Source of the DNA: UBA7332 sp051648105
GTDB taxonomy: Bacteria > Bacteroidota > Bacteroidia > Bacteroidales > UBA7332
Reading direction: 5' to 3'
DNA length: 64,000 bases
NCBI GenBank assembly: GCA_051648105.1
Contig: JBOFEN010000035.1
Coordinates: 1 to 64,000, forward strand
Within the stretch, counting starts at the first letter, position 1; the number at the start of each line of letters is the position of its first letter. Under the pieces are notes generated by a model, which was given only the letters and a program-made list of their open reading frames with translations, searched no databases and was not told where the DNA came from. The position numbers and the translations under genes were made by a program. Below, piece by piece: positions 16,714 to 25,486 of this stretch.

Positions 16714-18048
16714 CTATTTACTTAATTTGTTGCAAAGTACTTTGGCTTTTTCAATTGACTCCCTATTTGAGGGGTCTATGCCATACTTACTTTTGGGCGC
16801 TATTGTTAGCTTTGTGCCAAGAGGAATTAAATTAGGATTTTTGATTATTGATTTGTTCTCCTCATAAATATAGCACCAGAAGAACTTGTTCCCGTAGTGT
16901 TTTTTGGCTAATGTGGTAAGCATTACTCCTTTAGAGATTGTCTCATAAATAGGTGTTATATCTGAAGAATTGCTTTTAGAATCTAATTTAGGTAGTGCTG
17001 GAGCTATATCTTCAACTATATTTTCGGTTGTATTTTTATATATACTATCCGTATTTGTTGGCACCGTATTGTGTGTGATGGTAGAAGCAGGAGCATCTAG
17101 CTTGGTAGTTTCTATTTCAGTAGTTTCTTCAAGAGGCTCATTTTCTGAAATAACGTTGTTAAACATTCCGCTGAACCACATCAAAGTTAGCGTGGTAACC
17201 AATACAAGGAACATTATTATTATAGCTACTATTATATCATTTGATTTGACTGCACTGTTTTTTGATAATTCAGAAGCAGGATCTTCATCTATAATAACAT
17301 CCTCTAAGATGATTTTGGGCTCATCTGTGTATGTTTGTTCCTCATTTTCTACGATGTGGCTCACTTGAGTATCCTCAGGATTTGATACAACAGCTGTATA
17401 TTCGATATTCTCTGTGCTATTATCAATCTCCTTTTCAATATTTTCTATGCATGCCTTCTCCTCCTGAATATTCTCTTTATAGACTTTTTCCTCTTCATTA
17501 TTATCTATAATAGATGTTTCATCCTTATCTTGTTGTATGTGATTTAAGAAATCAATAGATAATTGATCTAGATCTTCCTCAGAGTCTCCCAGTTCAGGTT
17601 GAAGAAGTGATCCTATTATTGGTTTATCTGACAATTCAATATCTATTGGAAGAGGTAGGGCGTCAGGCTCCTTATCTTCAAAATAGAGTAGAGCTGCCTC
17701 TTCAATAGGCTCAACTTTTATTTTCTCTTCTTCGAGAATAAGAGGTTCGAACATTGCGAAAGGCTCATTTACTGCTGCGGCTAGTTCGTCTTGGGCAGTG
17801 AAAACTATTTTCTTGTGTTGAGGTATCTCTTGTATAGTCCCATTCTCTAGATTTGCAATCTGCTGTTTCTCTACGTCGATGATCTTAAAGGTTCCTAATC
17901 CATCAATTTCTACAAAACCATCCTCAATTAATCCTTCAACAATAATAGTAAAATACTCTTGAAGGAAATTGTCGCTCATAGGAATTGGAAGGTTGCAAGC
18001 CTTGCTTAGATGCTCTGCAATCTCTGAGGTAGAGTATTTATTATTCAT
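16714..18048 (-). CDS. Membrane-anchored HU-like DNA-binding protein with LysM-like domain
   Basis: A 444-residue protein with an unusual domain order. Residues 1-95 resemble an HU/IHF-type DNA-binding domain (STSEIAEHLSKA ... VEIDGLGTFKII). Residues 96-268 are a very acidic low-complexity linker. Residues 271-295 are one transmembrane helix. Residues 296-365 are Ser/Thr/Glu-rich. Residues 369-418 are LysM-like (GVMLTTLAKKHYGNKFFW ... IPLGTKLTI), normally a peptidoglycan-binding fold. With the HU part inside and LysM outside, it could tether the chromosome to the wall. Its start overlaps the stop of the upstream HU gene by 8 bases, so the two are translationally coupled. Confidence 0.75.
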   Translation of the reverse strand: MNNKYSTSEIAEHLSKACNLPIPMSDNFLQEYFTIIVEGLIEDGFVEIDGLGTFKIIDVEKQQIANLENGTIQEIPQHKKIVFTAQDELAAAVNEPFAMFEPLILEEEKIKVEPIEEAALLYFEDKEPDALPLPIDIELSDKPIIGSLLQPELGDSEEDLDQLSIDFLNHIQQDKDETSIIDNNEEEKVYKENIQEEKACIENIEKEIDNSTENIEYTAVVSNPEDTQVSHIVENEEQTYTDEPKIILEDVIIDEDPASELSKNSAVKSNDIIVAIIIMFLVLVTTLTLMWFSGMFNNVISENEPLEETTEIETTKLDAPASTITHNTVPTNTDSIYKNTTENIVEDIAPALPKLDSKSNSSDITPIYETISKGVMLTTLAKKHYGNKFFWCYIYEENKSIIKNPNLIPLGTKLTIAPKSKYGIDPSNRESIEKAKVLCNKLSK

Positions 18049-18328
18049 TGTGGTTTAGTTTAAGCTTAATCTTAATAGATCTAGAAGGTGTGAAGCTAAT
18101 ATTCAATTGAGGAGGTACTAATAGTCTTTTTCCAGTTTCTGGTTGGGATACTATATGTTCTAACTGTTTTGTTACTTCAAATGAACCAAAACCTTGTATG
18201 TTAAGGCTATCAGAGTCTGCTAATCGCTTTCCAATGAATGATTGAGTCTCACTTATTAGTGATTTTAATAGGGTGCTCTTTATGGGAAAGCGTTCTGCTA
18301 AACGTTTTTCGAAATCCTTATTATCCAT
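18041..18328 (-). CDS. HU-family DNA-binding protein
   Basis: A 95-residue protein of HU/IHF size. It shows the helical N-part (FEKRLAERFPIKSTLLKSLISETQSFIGKRLAD) and the beta-arm region with the family motif LNIQGFGSFEV; the usual proline-tipped arm is replaced by a short KRLLVPPQLNISF stretch. It probably bends DNA non-specifically. It is first in a two-gene operon with the membrane-anchored HU-like protein, suggesting that they work together or form heterodimers. Confidence 0.85.
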   Translation of the reverse strand: MDNKDFEKRLAERFPIKSTLLKSLISETQSFIGKRLADSDSLNIQGFGSFEVTKQLEHIVSQPETGKRLLVPPQLNISFTPSRSIKIKLKLNHNE

Positions 18329-18463
18329 ATTTATCTAGTTTGATATAGGTTAAGATAAACAAAGGTAGTTATTTTATCATTACATAAAATAGCATAGATC
18401 GCTCTTTATATTCGAATCAAATGTTTAATTTTACTCACTTTTCTAAGTAAACCATATGGTATA

Positions 18464-19579
18464 ATGATATTACGTAAGTTACATATACTCAATTATAAGA
18501 ATATATCTCAAGCTGATTTAGACTTCTCTCCAAAGATAAACTGTTTTTTGGGTAATAATGGAATGGGAAAGACAAATCTATTGGATTCAATATACTATTT
18601 ATCATTCTGTAAGAGCTTCTCTAATTTGCCAGATACACAGAACATATCTCATCATTCAGACTTTTTTGTGATTCAAGGCGAATATAATATAAAGGGTGAC
18701 AAAGAGGAGATTTATTGTGGATTAAAGAGACGACAGAAGAAACACTTTAAGAGAAATAAGAAGGAATACGATAAATTTTCAGAACATATTGGGATGATAC
18801 CTCTAGTTATGATATCACCTGAGGATGCCGAACTTATACATGGCGGTAGTGAGGAGAGACGGAAATTCTTAGATTTGGTTATTTCTCAACAAAACAAATC
18901 ATACCTAGATTTGTTAATTCGTTATAACAAGTCGTTACAACAACGGAATGTTCTTCTTAAATCAGAGAATCAACCAGAAGACGTTCTTTTTGATATCTGG
19001 GAGGAGCAAATGGTTGAGTTAGCTGAGTTGATATACAAGGAACGTAAACTCTTTATTGAGGAATTCATTCCAGTATTTCAATCTTATTATAAGAATATTT
19101 CGAGAGGATCTGAATTGGTTGAGTTAAATTACACCTCACACCTTTCAGAGGGAGGGTTTAGGGAAATGCTTATTGAGTCTCGTAAACGTGATAGAATATT
19201 GGGTTATTCAACTAAGGGCATTCATAAGGATGACTTATTGATGCAGTTGGGCGACTATCCAATAAGAAAGATTGGGTCTCAAGGTCAGAGTAAGACCTTC
19301 TTAATAGCTCTAAAGTTTGCTCAGTTTGATTATTTAAAGAAACATATATTAGATAAACCTCTATTGTTACTTGATGACATATTTGACAAACTAGATAGCA
19401 CCAGAATGGAGGAGATTATAAAACTTGTTGCCGGAGATGAGTTTGGACAGATTTTTATTACTGATACGAATAGAGAGTACTTAAATGAGATTATTCAAAA
19501 GGTAGGATCAGACTATTCTCTATATGAAGTTAAACAAGGTGATATTATTCTAAATCAACAGGCAAATGAAACGACGTAA
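18464..19579 (+). CDS. recF: DNA replication/repair ATPase RecF
   Basis: An SMC-like ATPase that loads RecA at gaps in single-stranded DNA. The 371-residue length is standard. Walker A GNNGMGKT is at residues 30-37, the ABC signature is in KIGSQGQSKTFLIALKFAQ (about 266-284), and Walker B LLLLDDIFDKLD is near residue 307. The N-terminal LRKLHILNYKNI is the usual RecF start. The following DUF721 gene overlaps it by 14 bases, a common Bacteroidetes arrangement. Confidence 0.96.
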   Translation: MILRKLHILNYKNISQADLDFSPKINCFLGNNGMGKTNLLDSIYYLSFCKSFSNLPDTQNISHHSDFFVIQGEYNIKGDKEEIYCGLKRRQKKHFKRNKKEYDKFSEHIGMIPLVMISPEDAELIHGGSEERRKFLDLVISQQNKSYLDLLIRYNKSLQQRNVLLKSENQPEDVLFDIWEEQMVELAELIYKERKLFIEEFIPVFQSYYKNISRGSELVELNYTSHLSEGGFREMLIESRKRDRILGYSTKGIHKDDLLMQLGDYPIRKIGSQGQSKTFLIALKFAQFDYLKKHILDKPLLLLDDIFDKLDSTRMEEIIKLVAGDEFGQIFITDTNREYLNEIIQKVGSDYSLYEVKQGDIILNQQANETT

Positions 19580-19856
19580 TTTTCAACCTATTGGGGCTGT
19601 TATTAGTGAGTTCCTAAAGGATTCAAATATAGATGTTAGACTGAATGAGACTAAGGCTTTGCAAGCTTGGAAAGATATCTTAGGGCCAAGTGTTGAGCGA
19701 TGTACTCGTGAGCTTTATGTTAGAAATGGAGTGCTGTATGCTCATTTAACATCAGCAGTACTTAGGCATGAGTTACAAATGTCAAGATCAAATCTAATAT
19801 CAAGAATAAATCAGCACTTAGGCATAGAAATAATAAAGGATATAGTTTTCCGCTAA
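19566..19856 (+). CDS. DUF721 / DciA-like protein
   Basis: A 96-residue basic protein of the DUF721 family (ISEFLKDSNIDVRLNETKALQAWKDILG ... LYVRNGVLYAHLTSAVLRHELQMSRSNLISRINQ). The family includes DciA, the ancestral loader/regulator of the replicative helicase in bacteria lacking DnaC, and this gene overlaps recF by 14 bases, fitting a replication role. Short length is typical of Bacteroidetes members. Confidence 0.88.
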   Translation: MKRRNFQPIGAVISEFLKDSNIDVRLNETKALQAWKDILGPSVERCTRELYVRNGVLYAHLTSAVLRHELQMSRSNLISRINQHLGIEIIKDIVFR

Positions 19857-19870
19857 ATCTAATTATTGAG

Positions 19871-22243
19871 ATGAAACAAAAATATATTCTAAGGTTACTA
19901 TCATTTTTAGCTTTTTGGCTGCTAATAAACGTAAGTTTTATATCTGCAGCTTATCGTATGTCACCATTGGTGACAAACTTCTCTAGTACCATATATAAAG
20001 CTGGGGCTCAGAACTGGGCAGTCGCTCAAGACTCTATTGGAAATATTTATTTTGGCAATGGGGAGGGATTACTTCAGTATAATGGTGATAAGTGGGAGTT
20101 ATACCCTTTTAATAACAGTGCAAGTACGATTAGATCTCTTTTCTTTGATAAAGCAACATCAAGGATTTACGCCGGTGGATTTGAGGAGTTTGGTTATTTC
20201 TCTCCTGATGGATGTGGAGGTTTTAACTATACATCGCTATCTGCTGAGATAAGCAGATCTATATATAAGATGAATAATGATGAGATATGGAACATCATAA
20301 AGGTTGATGGGACAATATATTTTCAATCATTCGCATCTTATTTTATCTATAAAGATAATGAAGTGATAGCTGTGAATAAAGGTCAGCAGTATCATTTCTT
20401 TTTTGAACTTGAGGGAGAAATATATGCAGATGTAGAGTATAAAGGTCTATCAAAAATGGATTCTGATGGACTTTTTGTAGATAGCAATTGTGTTAACCTA
20501 CCATCGAAAGTAATAAATGGGTTTAAAGGTTCAAATGGTAATATTGTCTGGGTTACTCAAAATCATGGATTGTGGAGCCAGAGAGGTGAGGCTATAAAGA
20601 GGATTGATATTCTAGGTGATAAGTGGCCTCAAGCAAATAGAGCATATCTAACTCATGATTCTTTAATCGCTATTGGGACACATAGATCTGGTATTATAAT
20701 GTTTGATATGAATGGACGTTATAACTGGGTCCTTTATGCTCAGAATGGATTAAAGAATAATACAGTTCTAAATATTGGCGAGGGAGCTTCTGGTGATCTA
20801 TGGCTAGCACTAGATAAAGGTATCGCTAGACTTCACAGGAGTAGTCCATTATCTCTTTTCGAGGTGAGTAGTATTAACTTTGGGTCTGTGTATTCAGTGG
20901 CCTCGTTCAAAGGTCGTCTGTTTTTAGGGAGTAATCAGGGGGTTTTCGAAGCTTATATGTCAGATAGCCTTGATTTAAGCATCACCCCAATAAATGGGGA
21001 TATGAGTCAAGTGTGGGATATTTCTGCCTTTGATGATCAAATCTTTGTGTCTGGGACAGGGCGAACTTCAGAGATTGTAGGCAAAAGATTGATTCCAGTA
21101 TCTCCAACATCTGGGGGAACTTGTATGGTTAGGGCTACCATAAGAGGGGAGGATATTCTTCTTCAAGGATCCTATTCGGATCTTATTATCTATAAGAAAT
21201 CAAGTAGTGGGAAATGGCAATTCTCTCATATGATTGAAGGCTTTATACAACCTATATCAACAATTGCAGTTGATGATAAAGGTGTAATATGGGCTGCTCA
21301 TTTTCATAAAGGACTATATAGAATAGAGCTTGATAGATCTCTAACCAAGGTTAAGAATAGTCACTACTATACATCCTTAAGTGGTGGTAATCCCGTACAT
21401 ATAGGGGTTTACTTTTTTAATAACCGTGTAGTGTTTTGTGATAAAGAGGCGATCTATACCACAGATGAAAAAGGTAGAGTAGTAAAATATGAGGCCTTGA
21501 ATAATCAACTCGGACTATTTAAAACCTCATTTAGAATTGTCGAGGTTTCGCCTTTAAGATATTGGTTTATTCGTGATAATGTGGCAGGATTATTTCATTT
21601 GTATGATGGTATTCTACAAGAAATAGATGAGTTTGATTACTCAATATTTAACGAAGATTTATTACGAGAACAAAAGAGTATTTTCCCAATTGGTAGTGAT
21701 GATTATATTGTAGGGCTAGATGGTAGGTTTGCTGTTTATCAAGCTAGGAAGGCACTACTTAGACCTAGAGATCCTCTTTTAATTGTTAATAGAGTTACAG
21801 TCATAGACCCGATTGAGGGTGAAGTTAGTTTGCAATTAAGTCCTAGGAAGCAACCTGTAATAAAGCATAAGCAGGATAAAATTATATTCAATGTTTCCTC
21901 TCCAGGTGTTTCAGCAAGTAAGAACTATCAAGTTTATTATAGATTAGTCGGCTTAGATAATGAGTTCTCAGAGTCCTCATCAGGCTGGAGATTTGAATTT
22001 GAGAATATACCTGCTGGAAATTATACCTTTGAGGCAATGCTTTGGTATGATGGTAAACCATTGCAGCATACTTTGTGTAGTTATAGCTTTATTATAGCTC
22101 AACCTCTGTTGACAAGTAGAACTTTTATTTTTATATATGTAATTCTAGGGCTAGTTGCTTTGTGCTTGCTAACACTGCTTTTTGCACGTATAGTTAAAGG
22201 GGCAAGGTTTGAGGCATCTACTGATAGTGCTGATAATGAATAA
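19871..22243 (+). CDS. Two-component-type propeller sensor lacking an output domain
   Basis: A 790-residue membrane protein. The N-terminal signal/anchor (about 1-27) is followed by about 600 residues of two-component-regulator propeller repeats (NIYFGNGEGLLQYNG, GDLWLALDKGIARLH, GVIWAAHFHKGLYRIE), a Y_Y_Y domain (about 660-740, YRLVGLDNEFSE ... FENIPAGNYTFEA) and one transmembrane helix (751-771). Only 19 residues follow, so the histidine kinase or LuxR-type output seen in related proteins is missing. The stop directly abuts a terminator and no kinase or HTH code follows, so this looks like a natural short form. Its start is 15 bases after the DciA-like gene. Confidence 0.85.
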   Translation: MKQKYILRLLSFLAFWLLINVSFISAAYRMSPLVTNFSSTIYKAGAQNWAVAQDSIGNIYFGNGEGLLQYNGDKWELYPFNNSASTIRSLFFDKATSRIYAGGFEEFGYFSPDGCGGFNYTSLSAEISRSIYKMNNDEIWNIIKVDGTIYFQSFASYFIYKDNEVIAVNKGQQYHFFFELEGEIYADVEYKGLSKMDSDGLFVDSNCVNLPSKVINGFKGSNGNIVWVTQNHGLWSQRGEAIKRIDILGDKWPQANRAYLTHDSLIAIGTHRSGIIMFDMNGRYNWVLYAQNGLKNNTVLNIGEGASGDLWLALDKGIARLHRSSPLSLFEVSSINFGSVYSVASFKGRLFLGSNQGVFEAYMSDSLDLSITPINGDMSQVWDISAFDDQIFVSGTGRTSEIVGKRLIPVSPTSGGTCMVRATIRGEDILLQGSYSDLIIYKKSSSGKWQFSHMIEGFIQPISTIAVDDKGVIWAAHFHKGLYRIELDRSLTKVKNSHYYTSLSGGNPVHIGVYFFNNRVVFCDKEAIYTTDEKGRVVKYEALNNQLGLFKTSFRIVEVSPLRYWFIRDNVAGLFHLYDGILQEIDEFDYSIFNEDLLREQKSIFPIGSDDYIVGLDGRFAVYQARKALLRPRDPLLIVNRVTVIDPIEGEVSLQLSPRKQPVIKHKQDKIIFNVSSPGVSASKNYQVYYRLVGLDNEFSESSSGWRFEFENIPAGNYTFEAMLWYDGKPLQHTLCSYSFIIAQPLLTSRTFIFIYVILGLVALCLLTLLFARIVKGARFEASTDSADNE

Positions 22244-22279
22244 AAAAAGAGGAATCTAATATTAGATTCCTCTTTTTTT
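22242..22279. terminator. Bidirectional terminator
   Basis: Perfect palindrome centred at 22260/22261: AGAGGAATCTAAT pairs with ATTAGATTCCTCT, flanked by A7 and T8. It ends both the plus-strand sensor gene and the minus-strand sufE operon. Confidence 0.95.
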
Positions 22280-22704
22280 TATTTAGCTTGAGAAGCTTTG
22301 AATGCTATCGCATACATTCTCATCTTCTTTATCATTGATACCAGTCCATTAGATCGAGTAGGAGATAAATGCTCTTTAAGTCCTATCTTATCTATAAAGT
22401 ACAAATCAGACTCTATAATCTCATCAGGAGTATGGTTTGAAAGAACATTTATTAGAAGAGTAATAATGCCCTTAACAATAACAGCATCACTTTCAGCCTT
22501 AAATACTACTTTCCCATCCATAAAGTCAGCATGAAGCCATACTCTACTTTGACATCCTTGTATGAGATTATCTTCTCGCTTGTATACTTCATCTAGTGGA
22601 GATTGATCGTTTCCAAGATCAACTAGAAGTTGATACTTATCCATCCAATCATCAAACATAGAGAATTCCTCTATTATACTATCTTGAAGTTGGTTGATTG
22701 TCAT
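22279..22704 (-). CDS. sufE: SufE-family sulfur-acceptor protein
   Basis: A 141-residue SufE-like protein that accepts persulfide sulfur from a cysteine desulfurase for Fe-S cluster assembly. Evidence is the N-terminal QDSIIEEFSMFDDWMDKYQLLVDLG and the active-site stretch DNLIQGCQSRVW, with the persulfide Cys in QGCQS. I use the ATG at 22704, 7 bases after purE; a longer version would need TTG at 22737 and overlap purE. It is last in the rpoN-PAP2-purE-sufE run; no other suf gene is near. Confidence 0.9.
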   Translation of the reverse strand: MTINQLQDSIIEEFSMFDDWMDKYQLLVDLGNDQSPLDEVYKREDNLIQGCQSRVWLHADFMDGKVVFKAESDAVIVKGIITLLINVLSNHTPDEIIESDLYFIDKIGLKEHLSPTRSNGLVSMIKKMRMYAIAFKASQAK

Positions 22705-22711
22705 AATCAAA

Positions 22712-23218
22712 TTAGTTGGTTTTGAATTTATACTCAACCTTTTTTAGCTCCTCATTTGCTTGAACAATCTTCTTTTTCAAGCCCTCTTTATAATCATTGA
22801 GTTTAACTTGAAGATTCTTGTCTGCAGTGGCCATAATTTGAACTGCAAGAATAGCTGCATTTAATGATGCGTTTATCCCAACAGTTGCAACAGGGATTCC
22901 AGGAGGCATCTGCACGATTGCAAGAAGAGCATCCATTCCATCGAGTGAAGCTTTAATTGGTACTCCAATAACAGGAAGAGTAGTCATAGAAGCAATAACA
23001 CCAGGAAGGTGTGCAGCCATACCAGCAGCAGCAATAATAACTTCAACTCCTTTTTCTCGAGCTCCTTTTGCAAATAGTTCAACCTCTTGTGGTGTGCGGT
23101 GAGCAGATAGGGCATTAATCTCAAAAGGGATCTCAAAATCGTTCAATAACTTGGCGGCAGCCTCCATAACCGGAAGGTCAGAAGTACTTCCCATGATAAT
23201 GCTAACTTTAGGTGTCAT
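22712..23218 (-). CDS. purE: N5-carboxyaminoimidazole ribonucleotide mutase
   Basis: Class I PurE of de novo purine synthesis, converting N5-CAIR to CAIR. The 168-residue protein has the nucleotide-binding start VSIIMGSTSDLPVM, the His motif ALSAHRTP and the loop AAAGMAAHLPGV, with GIPVATVGIN further on. All catalytic motifs are present. It stands apart from the other purine gene of the window (purH), and no purK is adjacent. Confidence 0.96.
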   Translation of the reverse strand: MTPKVSIIMGSTSDLPVMEAAAKLLNDFEIPFEINALSAHRTPQEVELFAKGAREKGVEVIIAAAGMAAHLPGVIASMTTLPVIGVPIKASLDGMDALLAIVQMPPGIPVATVGINASLNAAILAVQIMATADKNLQVKLNDYKEGLKKKIVQANEELKKVEYKFKTN

Positions 23219-23263
23219 AGTTACTAATTATTGTTTTGTTGGAATATATTGTATTCAATATTG

Positions 23264-23872
23264 TTACAAAGAAAAATAGACTGAGCAAAATACACAAGTA
23301 AATCCACATATAAATCCGCAAACTACTTGTCCAAGAGTGTGCTGTTTAAGAGATATTCTTGCAGTCCCTAGGGCACCAGAAAGTACAACTGATGTAATAA
23401 GCATCCACATTGGATTTATCTGTTGTATGTGGCACATTGAGTATATGCTCCCAACCACAGCTCCTATTCCTGTTAGGTGTGCTGAGATCTTCCACCATCG
23501 GGTAATTATCATATTTACAGCTATTGAAAGTGTTCCTCCAACAATAAATGTTGTAACCCAAATAGGGACCTTAAACCTATAAAGTAGGAAGATGCAGAAT
23601 AGATAGCTCGATATAGTGAAAAGATAGGCTGGCATTCTTTCTTCTCGATTGCTAATTTCATGGTTGCTAACCATGCCCATCTTGAACATAGCAAGCATGC
23701 ATAGTGCAGGTATTAATCCTGTCATAATAAATACCAATCCTGTAAGGTAGTATTTATAGTTTGGTGGGAAAATAAATAGATATGTATAGAAAAAGAAAAG
23801 AAACACCCCATATGTTGGCATAAGCAGAGGGTGTAATATTGTTGATAGTATATGAGCCAGTTTGCTATTCAT
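23264..23872 (-). CDS. PAP2-like integral membrane protein
   Basis: A 202-residue protein with about six hydrophobic helices, of the small PAP2-related type. Traces of the three phosphatase motifs are visible: NREERMP (motif 1-like), ISAHLTG (motif 2, His kept) and ARISLKQHTLGQ (motif 3, His kept but the usual following Asp is Gln). Lipid-phosphate phosphatase activity is therefore uncertain. It lies between purE and rpoN, 21 bases after rpoN. Confidence 0.65.
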   Translation of the reverse strand: MNSKLAHILSTILHPLLMPTYGVFLFFFYTYLFIFPPNYKYYLTGLVFIMTGLIPALCMLAMFKMGMVSNHEISNREERMPAYLFTISSYLFCIFLLYRFKVPIWVTTFIVGGTLSIAVNMIITRWWKISAHLTGIGAVVGSIYSMCHIQQINPMWMLITSVVLSGALGTARISLKQHTLGQVVCGFICGFTCVFCSVYFSL

Positions 23873-23893
23873 ATTGTTTGTTTTATGTGATTG

Positions 23894-25351
23894 TTATAAC
23901 TCTTTTCTTTGACGCGCAACAGGGATTCCTAGTTGTTCTCTATATTTTGCTACTGTACGACGAGCTATAATGTATCCTTTTGAGTGTAGAAGATTACAAA
24001 GCTTTTCATCAGTTAGTGGTGTCTTCTTGTTCTCAGTTTCAATAAGTTCTCTAACAATAGCTTTTATCTCACGATTAGATATCTCTTCACCATCTTCATT
24101 CTGCATAGAATCAGAGAAGAAGTGCTTTAAAGGGAATAGCCCAAATGGGGTTTGCACATATTTGCTATTACTTACCCTCGAAATAGTTGAGATATCATAA
24201 CCACATATATCTGCTACATTTTGAAGAGTCATAGGTCTTAACTCTTTCTCATCGCCACTCAGAATGAATGCTTTTTGTATATCCATAATACTCTGCATTG
24301 TTTTCATCAGAGTGGTTTGTCTAGTTTTCAGCATCTCAATGAAATTCTTTGCAGAGTTGAGCTTCTCATTTAAATATTGAATCTCATTTTTTCTATCTAA
24401 TGTTTGATTTGACCTGTTTGCATTGTAGTCTTCTACAAGGTTAGAGTAGTGCTTACTAACTCTTAGCTCTGGAAGGTTCTCTTGATTCATAGATAGAGTT
24501 AGTGACCCATTATCCTCTTCTATTATGAAGTCTGGAGTTACGGCAGTGCTTTTCTCCTGGTAGATATCTGAGCTCCATGGAGCACCTGGTTTAGGAGTAA
24601 GGGTTTGGATTTCATCCATAATCATCTTAAGCATAGATTCGTCTATTGATAATTTATTAATTATCTTATCGTATCTGCGTTGGACGTAATCCTCAAAGTA
24701 GTTAGAGATAATAGAATATGCTATTCTATTAATTTCAGTTCCCCTTCTTCTCTCTAGCTGAAGCATCATGCATTCATGTAGTGATCTTGCACCTATTCCA
24801 GATGGCTCTAATTCTTGAATAACTTCTAATATTTCAGATAGTTTTTCAATTGTTATATCTATGTTTAATTTAAATAGAAGTTCGTCAGAGATGGACTGAA
24901 GATCAGTTCTTAGATAGCCATCGTCATCTATATTTCCTATTAAGTATTCAGCTATTGCTAGGTCTGATTCCGTAATATCTTTAAGTGATATTTGGCTAAT
25001 AAGATAGTCGTGAAGTGTTTCTGACACACTCCAATTGAAGTTGTCATTTACCATGTCACTACTTTGTTGTCTATACTGATCCTGTTGAGAGTCAGGGATA
25101 TCTTCTTCGTTTCGGTATTCTCCTTCAGAGATATCGCTGTTGTCCCCCTCTTGTTGCGTGTCAAAGTTTTCACTAATCTCTTCAAGCGCACTTTCTGTAC
25201 CCTCTTCTAAAATAGGGTTCTCCTCTAACTCTTGAATAATTCTTTCTTCAAGCTCTAGTGTTGTCAGCTCAAACATACGAATCTGTTGAACCTGCTGAGG
25301 TGTAAGAGTAAGTTTTTGCTTTTGAGTTTGTTGTAAACGTTGCTTTTGCAT
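23894..25351 (-). CDS. rpoN: RNA polymerase sigma-54 factor
   Basis: A 485-residue alternative sigma factor. The Gln-rich region I (QKQRLQQTQKQKLTLTPQQVQQIRMFEL) is followed by an acidic region II, the core-binding domain and the C-terminal DNA-binding part ending with the RpoN box ARRTVAKYRE. I use the ATG at 25351; the frame extends to a TTG at 25366 with no support. It directs transcription that needs an AAA+ enhancer protein; none is encoded in this window. Confidence 0.95.
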   Translation of the reverse strand: MQKQRLQQTQKQKLTLTPQQVQQIRMFELTTLELEERIIQELEENPILEEGTESALEEISENFDTQQEGDNSDISEGEYRNEEDIPDSQQDQYRQQSSDMVNDNFNWSVSETLHDYLISQISLKDITESDLAIAEYLIGNIDDDGYLRTDLQSISDELLFKLNIDITIEKLSEILEVIQELEPSGIGARSLHECMMLQLERRRGTEINRIAYSIISNYFEDYVQRRYDKIINKLSIDESMLKMIMDEIQTLTPKPGAPWSSDIYQEKSTAVTPDFIIEEDNGSLTLSMNQENLPELRVSKHYSNLVEDYNANRSNQTLDRKNEIQYLNEKLNSAKNFIEMLKTRQTTLMKTMQSIMDIQKAFILSGDEKELRPMTLQNVADICGYDISTISRVSNSKYVQTPFGLFPLKHFFSDSMQNEDGEEISNREIKAIVRELIETENKKTPLTDEKLCNLLHSKGYIIARRTVAKYREQLGIPVARQRKEL

Positions 25352-25381
25352 ATAGTATTGCCTCAAGTTTGTCTATAGAGA

Positions 25382-25389
25382 CAAAGATA
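25382..25389 (-). promoter_or_regulatory. Putative -7 element for the rpoN operon
   Basis: On the minus strand this reads TATCTTTG (TAnnTTTG), 30 bases before the ATG at 25351. No -33 TTTG is evident. Confidence 0.45.
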
Positions 25390-25486
25390 AACTAAAAATC
25401 GAATAGCTGTATCATTAGCTTTATTTGCTGAACAAAAAAGGGTTTAATATTGTATATTGTTTAATAATTGATCTAATCGTAATATT

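Noticed and set aside
22705..22737. N-terminal extension of SufE
   Set aside because: It would start with TTG inside purE; the ATG at 22704 fits the family start.
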